Source of the DNA: Alentia gelatinosa
Lineage: Eukaryota; Annelida; Polychaeta; Phyllodocida; Polynoidae
Direction of reading: 5' to 3'
DNA length: 64,000 nucleotides
Assembly (NCBI GenBank): GCA_950022655.1
Contig: OX465589.1
Location: forward strand, 32,713,970-32,777,969
Position 1 is the stretch's first letter; each line of letters begins with the position of its first letter. Under the pieces are notes generated by a model. That model was given only the letters and a program-made list of their open reading frames with translations. It had not been told where the DNA came from and did no database searches. The position numbers were made by a program, and so were the translations under genes. Below are positions 25,711 to 38,872 of the stretch, piece after piece.

Positions 25711-27250
25711 GGTGAGACAGTTAGGCTGGGTGAGACAGACTCAGGCAGAGTGAGACAGACTCAGGCAGGGTGAGGTGAGACTCGGGAAGGGTGAGTTGAG
25801 ACAGACTCAGGCAGGGTGAGACAGACTCTGGCAGGATGATGAGAGACAGACTCAGGCAGGGTATGACAGACTTGGGTAGAGCGACATAGACTTGAGCAGA
25901 GTGATGAGAGACAGACTGGGGCAGGGTGAGACAGACTCACACAGGATGAGACAGACTCAGACAGGGTGAGACAGACTCGGGCAGGGTTAGGTAATACAGA
26001 CTCAGGCAGGGTGAAACAGACTCGGTCAGGGTGAAGCGAGACAGACAGAGGGAGGGTATAACAGACATGGGCAGTTTCAGGTTAGACAGACTAGGGTAGG
26101 TCGAGACAGACTGGGGCAGGGTAAGTTGAGACAGACTGGGACAGGGTGAGAAAGACATGGGCAGGATAATGAGAGACAGACTGGGGCAGGGTTAGACAGA
26201 GTCAGGCAGGGTGAGACAGACTCGGGAAGGGTGAGACAATCTCGGGCAGGGTGATGAGAGACAGACTCAGGGAGGGTATGACAGACTCGGGCAGGCCTAC
26301 TTAATTGGTCGCTAGTTTATGCAGCGACCTTGATATTGACTGCACTTGTTACTGATAGATTGGCCATCAACCCCTGTCTGTGCTGAGCTCCTCACTCTCA
26401 GTTGGATAGATTGACGTGCCGTACCGTACGCAGAATTTAACTCACTGTCGCCCAAATTATCATAGCCCAAGACATCTAAGGATGATACGTACCAAATGCG
26501 GATATTCACTTCCAGTTAGAATTCAGCCATGAGACTTTAACACCAGTTAGGGACACATATAACCTACGATCACCTAAAATATGAAGAAAATCGGCCAATT
26601 AGATCTAACGATATTCGTGTTTGAATCTTGTTGTATCAAATGCTGCTCTGGTGGCCAGTGTAGGCCTACTTAATTGGTCGCTAGTTTATGCAGCGACCTT
26701 GATATTGACTGCACTTGTTACTGATAGATTGGCCATCAACCCCTGTCTGTGCTGAGCTCCTCACTCTCAGTCGAATAGATTGATGGGCCTTACCTTACGC
26801 AGAATTTAACTGACTGTCGTCCAAATTATCATAGCCCAAGACATCTGAGGATGATGCGTACCAAATGCGGAAATTCACTTCCCGTTGGAATATGGCCATG
26901 AAACTTTAACACCAGTTAGGGACACATATAACCTACGATCACCTAAAATATGAAGAAAATCGGCCGCTTGGATCTAACGACATTCACGTTTGAATATGGT
27001 TGTATCAAATGCTGCTCTGGTGGCCAGTGTACTGACGCTGGGTGACTATGATAAGAACTAACGTTTTAATTGACAGGTCCTGCCACCTGGTGTATTATGT
27101 GAAACCAGGTTCCTCACTACATTCATAACGCCCTTAACATGCCCTCTTCCTGTCAGACTCAGTGGTCTAGAGGTAGTGTCAGCAAGGGAAACCTATGGTT
27201 GAGAGTTCAATCCCCTTCCATGCAGAGCGGTTTTTTTTTCAAGAGTCATG
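25711..27250 (+). repeat. HOR unit R16 (1,540 bp, shortened M)
   Basis: M 25711-26292 (582 bp, same deletion form as R5), A 26293-26661 (private CAGTTGGATAG), B 26662-27030, S 27031-27250. Confidence 0.95.
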
Positions 27251-28982
27251 GGTGAGACAGTTAGGCTGGGTGAGACAGACTCAGGCAGAGTGAGACAGAC
27301 TCAGGCAGGGTGAGACAGATTCGGGAAGGGTGAGTTGAGACAGACTCAGGCAGGGTGAGACAGACTCTGGCAGGATGATGAGAGACAGACTCAGGCAGGG
27401 TATAAAAGACACGGGCAGGGCGAGATAGGCTTGGGCAGGGTGATGAGAAACAGACTTGGACAATGTGAGACAGACATGGGCAGGATAATGTGAGACAAAC
27501 TGGGGCAGGGTGAGACAGAGTCAGGCAGGGTGAGACAGACTCAGGAAGGGTGAGGTGAGACAAACTTGGGCAGGGTGATGAGAGACAGACTCAGGCAGGG
27601 TATGACAGACTTGGGTAGAGCGACATAGACTTGAGCAGAGTGATGAGAGACAGACTGGGGCAGGGTGAGACAGACTCACACAGGATGAGACAGACTCAGA
27701 CAGGGTGAGACAGACTCGGGCAGGGTTAGGTAATACAGACTCAGGCAGGGTGAAACAGACTCGGTCAGGGTGAAGGGAGACAGACAGAGGGAGGGTATAA
27801 CAGACATGGGCAGTTTCAGGTTAGACAGACTAGGGTAGGTCGAGACAGACTGGGGCAGGGTAAGTTGAGACAGACGGGGACAGGGTGAGAAAGACATGGG
27901 CAGGATAATGAGAGACAGACTGGGGCAGGGTTAGACAGAGTCAGGCAGGGTGAGACAGACTCGGGAAGGGTGAGACAATCTCGGGCAGGGTGATGAGAGA
28001 CAGACTCAGGGAGGGTATGACAGACTCGGGCAGGCCTACTTAATTGGTCGCTAGTTTATGCAGCGACCATGATATTGACTGCACTTGTTACTGATAGATT
28101 GGCCATCAACCCCTGTCTGTGCTGAGCTCCTCACTCTCAGTCGGATAGATTGACGTGCCGTACCGTACACAGAATTTAACTCACTGTCGCCCAAATTATC
28201 ATAGCCCAAGACATCTAAGGATGATACGTACCAAATGCGGCTATTCACTTCCAGTTAGAATTCAGCCATGAGACTTTAACACCAGTTAGGGACACATATA
28301 ACCTACGATCACCTAAAATATGAAGAAAATCGGCCAATTAGATCTAACGATATTCGTGTTTGAATCTGGTTGTATCAAATGCTGCTCTGGTGGCCAGTGT
28401 AGGCCTACTTAATTGGTCGCTAGTTTATGCAGCGACCTTGATATTGACTGCACTTGTTACTGATAGATTGGCCATCAACCCCTGTCTGTGCTGAGCTCCT
28501 CACTCTCAGTCGAATAGATTGATGGGCCTTACCTTCCGCAGAATTTAACTGACTGTCGTCCAAATTATCATAGCCCAAGACATCTGAGGATGATGCGTAC
28601 CAAATGCGGAAATTCACTTCCCGTTGGAATATGGCCATGAAACTTTAACACCAGTTAGGGACACATATAACCTACGATCACCTAAAATATGAAGAAAATC
28701 GGCCGCTTGGATCTAACGACATTCACGTTTGAATATGGTTGTATCAAATGCTGCTCTGGTGGCCAGTGTACTGACGCTGGGTGACTATGATAAGAACTAA
28801 CGTTGAAAGGTCCTGCCACCTGGTGTATTATGTGAAACCAGCTCCTCACTACATTCATAACGCCCTTAACATGCCCTCTTCCTGTCAGACTCAGTGGTCT
28901 AGAGGTAGTGTCAGCAAGGGAAACCTATGGTTGAGAGTTCAATCCCCTTCCATGCAGAGCGGTTTTTTTTTCAAGAGTCATG
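27251..28982 (+). repeat. HOR unit R17 (1,732 bp, short-S allele)
   Basis: M 27251-28031, A 28032-28400 (GCGGCTATTC; private CGACCATGATA), B 28401-28769 (CCTTCCGC), S 28770-28982 with the 6-bp deletion plus ACCAGCTCC, which breaks the 7-bp inverted repeat. Shares its rare alleles with R19. Confidence 0.95.
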
Positions 28983-30741
28983 GGTGAGACAGTTAGGCTG
29001 GGTGAGACAGACTCAGGCAGAGTGAGACAGACTCAGGCAGGGTGAGACAGACTCGGGAAGGGTGAGTTGAGACAGACTCAGGCAGGGTGAGACAGACTCT
29101 GGCAGGATGATGAGAGACAGACTCAGGCAGGGTATAAAAGACACGGGCAGGGCGAGATAGGCTTGGGCAGGGTGATGAGAAACAGACTTGGACAATGTGA
29201 GACAGACATGGGCAGGATAATGTGAGACAAACTGGGGCAGGGTGAGACAGAGTCAGGCAGGGTGAGACAGACTCAGGAAGGGTGAGGTGAGACAGAGTCA
29301 GGCAGGGTGAGACAGACTTGGGCAGGGTGATGAGAGACAGACTCAGGCAGGCTATGACAGACTTGGGTAGAGCGACATAGACTTGAGCAGAGTGATGAGA
29401 GACAGACTGGGGCAGGGTGAGACAGACTCACACAGGATGAGACAGACTCAGACAGGGTGAGACAGACTCGGGCAGGGTTAGGTAATACAGACTCAGGCAG
29501 GGTGAAACAGACTCGGTCAGGGTGAAGGGAGACAGACAGAGGGAGGGTATAACAGACATGGGCAGTTTCAGGTTAGACAGACTAGGGTAGGTCGAGACAG
29601 ACTGGGGCAGGGTAAGTTGAGACAGACGGGGACAGGGTGAGAAAGACATGGGCAGGATAATGAGAGACAGACTGGGGCAGGGTTAGACAGAGTCAGGCAG
29701 GGTGAGACAGACTCGGGAAGGGTGAGACAATCTCGGGCAGGGTGATGAGAGACAGACTCAGGGAGGGTATGACAGACTCGGGCAGGCCTACTTAATTGGT
29801 CGCTAGTTTATGCAGCGACCTTGATATTGACTGCACTTGTTACTGATAGATTGGCCATCAACCCCTGTCTGTGCTGAGCTCCTCACTCTCAGTCGGATAG
29901 ATTGACGTGCCGTACCGTACACAGAATTTAACTCACTGTCGCCCAAATTATCATAGCCCAAGACATCTAAGGATGATACGTACCAAATGCGGATATTCAC
30001 TTCCAGTTAGAATTCAGCCATGAGACTTTAACACCAGTTAGGGACACATATAACCTACGATCACCTAAAATATGAAGAAAATCGGCCAATTAGATCTAAC
30101 GATATTCGTGTTTGAATCTGGTTGTATCAAATGCTGCTCTGGTGGCCAGTGTAGGCCTACTTAATTGGTCGCTAGTTTATGCAGCGACCTTGATATTGAC
30201 TGCACTTGTTACTGATAGATTGGCCATCAACCCCTGTCTGTGCTGAGCTCCTCACTCTCAGTCGAATAGATTGATGGGCCTTACCTTCCGCAGAATTTAA
30301 CTGACTGTCGTCCAAATTATCATAGCCCAAGACATCTGAGGATGATGCGTACCAAATGCGGAAATTCACTTCCCGTTGGAATATGGCCATGAAACTTTAA
30401 CACCAGTTAGGGACACATATAACCTACGATCACCTAAAATATGAAGAAAATCGGCCGCTTGGATCTAACGACATTCACGTTTGAATATGGTTGTATCAAA
30501 TGCTGCTCTGGTGGCCAGTGTACTGACGCTGGGTGACTATGATAAGAACTAACGTTTTAATTGACAGGTCCTGCCACCTGGTGTATTATGTGAAACCAGG
30601 TTCCTCACTACATTCATAACGCCCTTAACATGCCCTCTTCCTGTCAGACTCAGTGGTCTAGAGGTAGTGTCAGCAAGGGAAACCTATGGTTGAGAGTTCA
30701 ATCCCCTTCCATGCAGAGCGGTTTTTTTTTCAAGAGTCATG
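28983..30741 (+). repeat. HOR unit R18 (1,759 bp)
   Basis: M 28983-29783 (801 bp, with the CAGGCTATGAC variant), A 29784-30152, B 30153-30521 (CCTTCCGC), S 30522-30741 (full length). Confidence 0.95.
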
Positions 30742-32473
30742 GGTGAGACAGTTAGGCTGGGTGAGACAGACTCAGGCAGAGTGAGACAGACTCAGGCAGG
30801 GTGAGACAGATTCGGGAAGGGTGAGTTGAGACAGACTCAGGCAGGGTGAGACAGACTCTGGCAGGATGATGAGAGACAGACTCAGGCAGGGTATAAAAGA
30901 CACGGGCAGGGCGAGATAGGCTTGGGCAGGGTGATGAGAAACAGACTTGGACAATGTGAGACAGACATGGGCAGGATAATGTGAGACAAACTGGGGCAGG
31001 GTGAGACAGAGTCAGGCAGGGTGAGACAGACTCAGGAAGGGTGAGGTGAGACAAACTTGGGCAGGGTGATGAGAGACAGACTCAGGCAGGGTATGACAGA
31101 CTTGGGTAGAGCGACATAGACTTGAGCAGAGTGATGAGAGACAGACTGGGGCAGGGTGAGACAGACTCACACAGGATGAGACAGACTCAGACAGGGTGAG
31201 ACAGACTCGGGCAGGGTTAGGTAATACAGACTCAGGCAGGGTGAAACAGACTCGGTCAGGGTGAAGGGAGACAGACAGAGGGAGGGTATAACAGACATGG
31301 GCAGTTTCAGGTTAGACAGACTAGGGTAGGTCGAGACAGACTGGGGCAGGGTAAGTTGAGACAGACGGGGACAGGGTGAGAAAGACATGGGCAGGATAAT
31401 GAGAGACAGACTGGGGCAGGGTTAGACAGAGTCAGGCAGGGTGAGACAGACTCGGGAAGGGTGAGACAATCTCGGGCAGGGTGATGAGATACAGACTCAG
31501 GGAGGGTATGACAGACTCGGGCAGGCCTACTTAATTGGTCGCTAGTTTATGCAGCGACCTTGATATTGACTGCACTTGTTACTGATAGATTGGCCATCAA
31601 CCCCTGTCTGTGCTGAGCTCCTCACTCTCAGTCGGATAGATTGACGTGCCGTACCGTACACAGAATTTAACTCACTGTCGCCCAAATTATCATAGCCCAA
31701 GACATCTAAGGATGATACGTACCAAATGCGGCTATTCACTTCCAGTTAGAATTCAGCCATGAGACTTTAACACCAGTTAGGGACACATATAACCTACGAT
31801 CACCTAAAATATGAAGAAAATCGGCCAATTAGATCTAACGATATTCGTGTTTGAATCTGGTTGTATCAAATGCTGCTCTGGTGGCCAGTGTAGGCCTACT
31901 TAATTGGTCGCTAGTTTATGCAGCGACCTTGATATTGACTGCACTTGTTACTGATAGATTGGCCATCAACCCCTGTCTGTGCTGAGCTCCTCACTCTCAG
32001 TCGAATAGATTGATGGGCCTTACCTTCCGCAGAATTTAACTGACTGTCGTCCAAATTATCATAGCCCAAGACATCTGAGGATGATGCGTACCAAATGCGG
32101 AAATTCACTTCCCGTTGGAATATGGCCATGAAACTTTAACACCAGTTAGGGACACATATAACCTACGATCACCTAAAATATGAAGAAAATCGGCCGCTTG
32201 GATCTAACGACATTCACGTTTGAATATGGTTGTATCAAATGCTGCTCTGGTGGCCAGTGTACTGACGCTGGGTGACTATGATAAGAACTAACGTTGAAAG
32301 GTCCTGCCACCTGGTGTATTATGTGAAACCAGCTCCTCACTACATTCATAACGCCCTTAACATGCCCTCTTCCTGTCAGACTCAGTGGTCTAGAGGTAGT
32401 GTCAGCAAGGGAAACCTATGGTTGAGAGTTCAATCCCCTTCCATGCAGAGCGGTTTTTTTTTCAAGAGTCATG
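30742..32473 (+). repeat. HOR unit R19 (1,732 bp, short-S allele)
   Basis: M 30742-31522, A 31523-31891 (GCGGCTATTC), B 31892-32260 (CCTTCCGC), S 32261-32473 (ACGTTGAAAGG and ACCAGCTCC, as in R17). Offset to R17 is 3,491 bp, two units. Confidence 0.95.
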
Positions 32474-33598
32474 GGTGAGACAGTTAGGCTGGGTGAGACA
32501 GACTCAGGCAGAGTGAGACAGACTCAGGCAGGGTGAGGTGAGACTCGGGAAGGGTGAGTTGAGACAGACTCAGGCAGGGTGAGACAGACTCTGGTAGGAT
32601 GATGAGAGACAGACTCAGGGAGGGTATGACAGACTCGGGCAGGCCTACTTAATTGGTCGCTAGTTTATGCAGCGACCTTGAAATTGACTGCACTTGTTAC
32701 TGATAGATTGGCCATCAACCCCTGTCTGTGCTGAGCTCCTCACTCTCAGTCGGATAGATTGACGTGCCGTACCGTACGCAGAATTTAACTCACTGTCGCC
32801 CAAATTATCATAGCCCAAGACATCTAAGGATGATACGTACCAAATGCGGATATTCACTTCCAGTTTGAATTCAGCCATGAGACTTTAACACCAGTTAGGG
32901 ACACATATAACCTACGATCACCTAAAATATGAAGAAAATCGGCCAATTAGATCTAACGATATTCATGTTTGAATCTGGTTGTATCAAATGCTGCTCTGGT
33001 GGCCAGTGTAGGCCTACTTAATTGGTCGCTAGTTTATGCAGCGACCTTGATATTGACTGCACTTGTTACTGATAGATTGGCCATCAACCCCTGTCTGTGC
33101 TGAGCTCCTCACTCTCAGTCGAATAGATTGATGGGCCTTACCTTACGCAGAATTTAACTGACTGTCGTCCAAATTATCATAGCCCAAGACATCTGAGGAT
33201 GATGCGTACCAAATGCGGAAATTCACTTCCCGTTGGAATATGGCCATGAAACTTTAACACCAGTTAGGGACACATATAACCTACGATCACCTAAAATATG
33301 AAGAAAATCGGCCGCTTGGATCTAACGACATTCACGTTTGAATATGGTTGTATCAAATGCTGCTCTGGTGGCCAGTGTACTGACGCTGGGTGACTATGAT
33401 AAGAACTAACGTTTTAATTGACAGGTCCTGCCACCTGGTGTATTATGTGAAACCAGGTTCCTCACTACATTCATAACGCCCTTAACATGCCCTCTTCCTG
33501 TCAGACTCAGTGGTCTAGAGGTAGTGTCAGCAAGGGAAACCTATGGTTGAGAGTTCAATCCCCTTCCATGCAGAGCGGTTTTTTTTTCAAGAGTCATG
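32474..33598 (+). repeat. HOR unit R20 (1,125 bp; ultra-short M)
   Basis: M 32474-32640 (167 bp), A' 32641-33009 (TTGAAATTGAC), B 33010-33378, S 33379-33598. Same arrangement as R9, 17.7 kb away. Confidence 0.95.
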
Positions 33599-35356
33599 GG
33601 TGAGACAGTTAGGCTGGGTGAGACAGACTCAGGCAGAGTGAGACAGACTCAGGCAGGGTGAGACAGACTCGGGAAGGGTGAGTTGAGACAGACTCAGGCA
33701 GGGTGAGACAGACTCTGGCAGGATGATGAGAGACAGACTCAGGCAGGGTATAAAAGACACGGGCAGGGCGAGATAGGCTTGGGCAGGGTGATGAGAAACA
33801 GACTTGGACAATGTGAGACAGACATGGGCAGGATAATGTGAGACAAACTGGGGCAGGGTGAGACAGAGTCAGGCAGGGTGAGACAGACTCAGGAAGGGTG
33901 AGGTGAGACAGAGTCAGGCAGGGTGAGACAGACTTGGGCAGGGTGATGAGAGACAGACTCAGGCAGGCTATGACAGACTTGGGTAGAGCGACATAGACTT
34001 GAGCAGAGTGATGAGAGACAGACTGGGGCAGGGTGAGACAGACTCACACAGGATGAGACAGACTCAGACAGGGTGAGACAGACTCGGGCAGGGTTAGGTA
34101 ATACAGACTCAGGCAGGGTGAAACAGACTCGGTCAGGGTGAAGGGAGACAGACAGAGGGAGGGTATAACAGACATGGGCAGTTTCAGGTTAGACAGACTA
34201 GGGTAGGTCGAGACAGACTGGGGCAGGGTAAGTTGAGACAGACTGGGACAGGGTGAGAAAGACATGGGCAGGATAATGAGAGACAGACTGGGGCAGGGTT
34301 AGACAGAGTCAGGCAGGGTGAGACAGACTCGGGAAGGGTGAGACAATCTCGGGCAGGGTGATGAGAGACAGACTCAGGGAGGGTATGACAGACTCGGGCA
34401 GGCCTACTTAATTGGTCGCTAGTTTATGCAGCGACCTTGATATTGACTGCACTTGTTACTGATAGATTGGCCATCAACCCCTGTCTGTGCTGAGCTCCTC
34501 ACTCTCAGTCGGATAGATTGACGTGCCGTACCGTACGCAGAATTTAACTCACTGTCGCCCAAATTATCATAGCCCAAGACATCTAAAGATGATACGTACC
34601 AATGCGGATATTCACTTCCAGTTAGAATTCAGCCATGAGACTTTAACACCAGTTAGGGACACATATAACCTACGATCACCTAAAATATGAAGAAAATCGG
34701 CCAATTAGATCTAACGATATTCGTGTTTGAATCTGGTTGTATCAAATGCTGCTCTGGTGGCCAGTGTAGGCCTACTTAATTGGTCGCTAGTTTATGCAGC
34801 GACCTTGATATTGACTGCACTTGTTACTGATAGATTGGCAATCAACCCCTGTCTGTGCTGAGCTCCTCACTCTCAGTCGAATAGATTGATGGGCCTTACC
34901 TTCCGCAGAATTTAACTGACTGTCGTCCAAATTATCATAGCCCAAGACATCTGGGGATGATGCGTACCAAATGCGGAAATTCACTTCCCGTTGGAATATG
35001 GCCATGAAACTTTAACACCAGTTAGGGACACATATAACCTACGATCACCTAAAATATGAAGAAAATCGGCCGCTTGGATCTAACGACATTCACGTTTGAA
35101 TATGGTTGTATCAAATGCTGCTCTGGTGGCCAGTGTACTGACGCTGGGTGACTATGATAAGAACTAACGTTTTAATTGACAGGTCCTGCCACCTGGTGTA
35201 TTATGTGAAACCAGGTTCCTCACTACATTCATAACGCCCTTAACATGCCCTCTTCCTGTCAGACTCAGTGGTCTAGAGGTAGTGTCAGCAAGGGAAACCT
35301 ATGGTTGAGAGTTCAATCCCCTTCCATGCAGAGCGGTTTTTTTTTCAAGAGTCATG
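33599..35356 (+). repeat. HOR unit R21 (1,758 bp)
   Basis: M 33599-34399, A 34400-34767 (368 bp: CTAAAGATG plus a 1-bp loss giving ACCAATGCGG), B 34768-35136 (CCTTCCGC; private TGGCAATCAAC and CTGGGGATG), S 35137-35356. Confidence 0.95.
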
Positions 35357-37113
35357 GGTGAGACAGTTAGGCTGGGTGAGACAGACTCAGGCAGAGTGAG
35401 ACAGACTCAGGCAGGGTGAGACAGACTCGGGAAGGGTGAGTTGAGACAGACTCAGGCAGGGTGAGACAGACTCTGGCAGGATGATGAGAGACAGACTCAG
35501 GCAGGGTATAAAAGACACGGGCAGGGCGAGATAGGCTTGGGCAGGGTGATGAGAAACAGACTTGGACAATGTGAGACAGACATGGGCAGGATAATGTGAG
35601 ACAAACTGGGGCAGGGTGAGACAGAGTCAGGCAGGGTGAGACAGACTCAGGAAGGGTGAGGTGAGACAGAGTCAGGCAGGGTGAGACAGACTTGGGCAGG
35701 GTGATGAGAGACAGACTCAGGCAGGGTATGACAGACTTGGGTAGAGCGACATAGACTTGAGCAGAGTGATGAGAGACAGACTGGGGCAGGGTGAGACAGA
35801 CTCAAACAGGATGAGACAGACTCAGACAGGGTGAGACAGACTCGGGCAGGGTTAGGTTATACAGACTCAGGCAGGGTGAAACAGTCGGTCAGGGTGAAGG
35901 GAGACAGACAGAGGGAGGGTATAACAGACATGGGCAGTTTCAGGTTAGACAGACTAGGGTAGGTCGAGACAGACTGGGGCAGGGTAAGTTGAGACAGACT
36001 GGGACAGGGTGAGAAAGACATGGGCAGGATAATGAGAGACAGACTGGGGCAGGGTTAGACAGAGTCAGGCAGGGTGAGACAGACTCGGGAAGGGTGAGAC
36101 AATCTCGGGCAGGGTGATGAGAGAAAGACTCAGGGAGGGTATGACAGACTCGGGCAGGCCTACTTAATTGGTCGCTAGTTTATGCAGCGACCTTGATATT
36201 GACTGCACTTGTTACTTATAGATTGGCCATCAACCCCTGTCTGTGCTGAGCTCCTCACTCTCAGTCGGATAGATTGACGTGCCGTACCGTACGCAGAATT
36301 TAACTCACTGTTGCCCAAATTATCATAGCCCAAGACATCTAAGGATGATACGTACCAAATGCGGCTATTCACTTCCAGTTAGAATTCAGCCATGAGACTT
36401 TAACACCAGTTAGGGACACATATAACCTACGATCACCTAAAATATGAAGAAAATCGGCCAATTAGATCTAACGATATTCGTGTTTGAATCTGGTTGTATC
36501 AAATGCTGCTCTGGTGGCCAGTGTAGGCCTACTTAATTGGTCGCTAGTTTATGCAGCGACCTTGATATTGACTGCACTTGTTACTGATAGATTGGCCATC
36601 AACCCCTGTCTGTGCTGAGCTCCTCACTCTCAGTCGAATAGATTGATGGGCCTTAACTTACGCAGAATTTAACTGACTGTCGTCCAAATTATCATAGCCC
36701 AAGACATCTGAGGATGATGCATACCAAATGCGGAAATTCACTTCCCGTTGGAATATGGCCATGAAACTTTAACACCAGTTAGGGACACATATAACTTACG
36801 ATCACCTAAAATATGAAGAAAATCGGCCGCTTGGATCTAACGACATTCACGTTTGAATATGGTTGTATCAAATGCTGCTCTGGTGGCCAGTGTACTGACG
36901 CTGGGTGACTATGATAAGAACTAACGTTTTAATTGACAGGTCCTGCCACCTGGTGTATTATGTGAAACCAGGTTCCTCACTACATTCATAACGCCCTTAA
37001 CATGCCCTCTTCCTGTCAGACTCAGTGGTCTAGAGGTAGTGTCAGCAAGGGAAACCTATGGTTGAGAGTTCAATCCCCTTCCATGCACAGCGGGTTTTTT
37101 TTCAAGAGTCATG
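35357..37113 (+). repeat. HOR unit R22 (1,757 bp)
   Basis: M 35357-36155 (carries GAAACAGTCGGTC, TCAAACAGG and AGGTTATAC), A 36156-36524 (GTTACTTATAG, CTGTTGCCC, GCGGCTATTC), B 36525-36893 (CCTTAACTTACG, ATAACTTACG), S 36894-37113 (CCATGCACAGCGGG). All of these recur in R28. Confidence 0.95.
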
Positions 37114-38872
37114 GGTGAGACAGTTAGGCTGGGTGAGACAGACTCAGGCAGAGTGAGACAGACTCAGGCAGGGTGAGACAGACTCGGGAAGGGTGAGTTG
37201 AGACAGACTCAGGCAGGGTGAGACATACTCTGGCAGGATGATGAGAGACAGACTCAGGCAGGGTATAAAAGACACGGGCAGGGCGAGATAGGCTTGGGCA
37301 GGGTGATGAGAAACAGACTTGGACAATGTGAGACAGACATGGGCAGGATAATGTGAGACAAACTGGGGCAGGGTGAGACAGAGTCAGGCAGGGTGAGACA
37401 GACTCAGGAAGGGTGAGGTGAGACAGAGTCAGGCAGGGTGAGACAGACTTGGGCAGGGTGATGAGAGACAGACTCAGGCAGGCTATGACAGACTTGGGTA
37501 GAGCGACATAGACTTGAGCAGAGTGATGAGAGACATACTGGGGCAGGGTGAGACAGACTCACACAGGATGAGACAGACTCAGACAGGGTGAGACAGACTC
37601 GGGCAGGGTTAGGTAATACAGACTCAGGCAGGGTGAAACAGACTCGGTCAGGGTGAAGGGAGACAGACAGAGGGAGGGTATAACAGACATGGGCAGTTTC
37701 AGGTTAGACAGACTAGGGTAGGTCGAGACAGACTGGGGCAGGGTAAGTTGAGACAGACTGGGACAGGGTGAGAAAGACATGGGCAGGATAATGAGAGACA
37801 GACTGGGGCAGGGTTAGACAGAGTCAGGCAGGGTGAGACAGACTCGGGAAGGGTGAGACAATCTCGGGCAGGGTGATGAGAGACAGACTCAGGGAGGGTA
37901 TGACAGACTCGGGCAGGCCTACTTAATTGGTCGCTAGTTTATGCAGCGACCTTGATATTGACTGCACTTGTTACTGATAGATTGGCCATCAACCCCTGTC
38001 TGTGCTGAGCTCCTCACTCTCAGTCGGATAGATTGACGTGCCGTACCGTACGCAGAATTTAACTCACTGTTGCCCAAATTATCATAGCCCAAGACATCTA
38101 AGGATGATACGCACCAAATGCGGCTATTCACTTCCAGTTAGAATTCAGCCATGAGACTTTAACACCAGTTAGGGACACATATAACCTACGATCACCTAAA
38201 ATATGAAGAAAATCGGCCAATTAGATCTAACGATATTCGTGTTTGAATCTGGTTGTATCAAATGCTGCTCTGGTGGCCAGTGTAGGCCTACTTAATTGGT
38301 CGCTAGTTTATGCAGCGACCTTGATATTGACTGCACTTGTTACTGATAGATTGGCCATCAACCCCTGTCTGTGCTGAGCTCCTCACTCTCAGTCGAATAG
38401 ATTGATGGGCCTTAACTTACGCAGAATTTAACTGACTGTCGTCCAAATTATCATAGCCCAAGACATCTGAGGATGATGCATACCAAATGCGGAAATTCAC
38501 TTCCCGTTGGAATATGGCCATGAAACTTTAACACCAGTTAGGGACACATATAACTTACGATCACCTAAAATATGAAGAATATCGGCCGCTTGGATCTAAC
38601 GACATTCACGTTTGAATATGGTTGTATCAAATGCTGCTCTGGTGGCCAGTGTACTGACGCTGGGTGACTATGATAAGAACTAACGTTTTAATTGACAGGT
38701 CCTGCCACCTGGTGTATTATGTGAAACCAGGTTCCTCACTACATTCATAACGCCCTTAACATGCCCTCTTCCTGTCAGACTCAGTGGTCTAGAGGTAGTG
38801 TCAGCAAGGGAAACCTATGGTTGAGAGTTCAATCCCCTTCCATGCAGAGCGGTTTTTTTTTCAAGAGTCATG
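37114..38872 (+). repeat. HOR unit R23 (1,759 bp)
   Basis: M 37114-37914, A 37915-38283 (CTGTTGCCC, GCGGCTATTC; private ACGCACCAAATG), B 38284-38652 (CCTTAACTTACG; private GAAGAATATCGG), S 38653-38872. Confidence 0.95.

Noticed and set aside
28781..28987. 68-aa plus-strand frame in S of R17 and R19
   Set aside because: Exists only because of small deletions in two related units; the same region is closed in the other copies.
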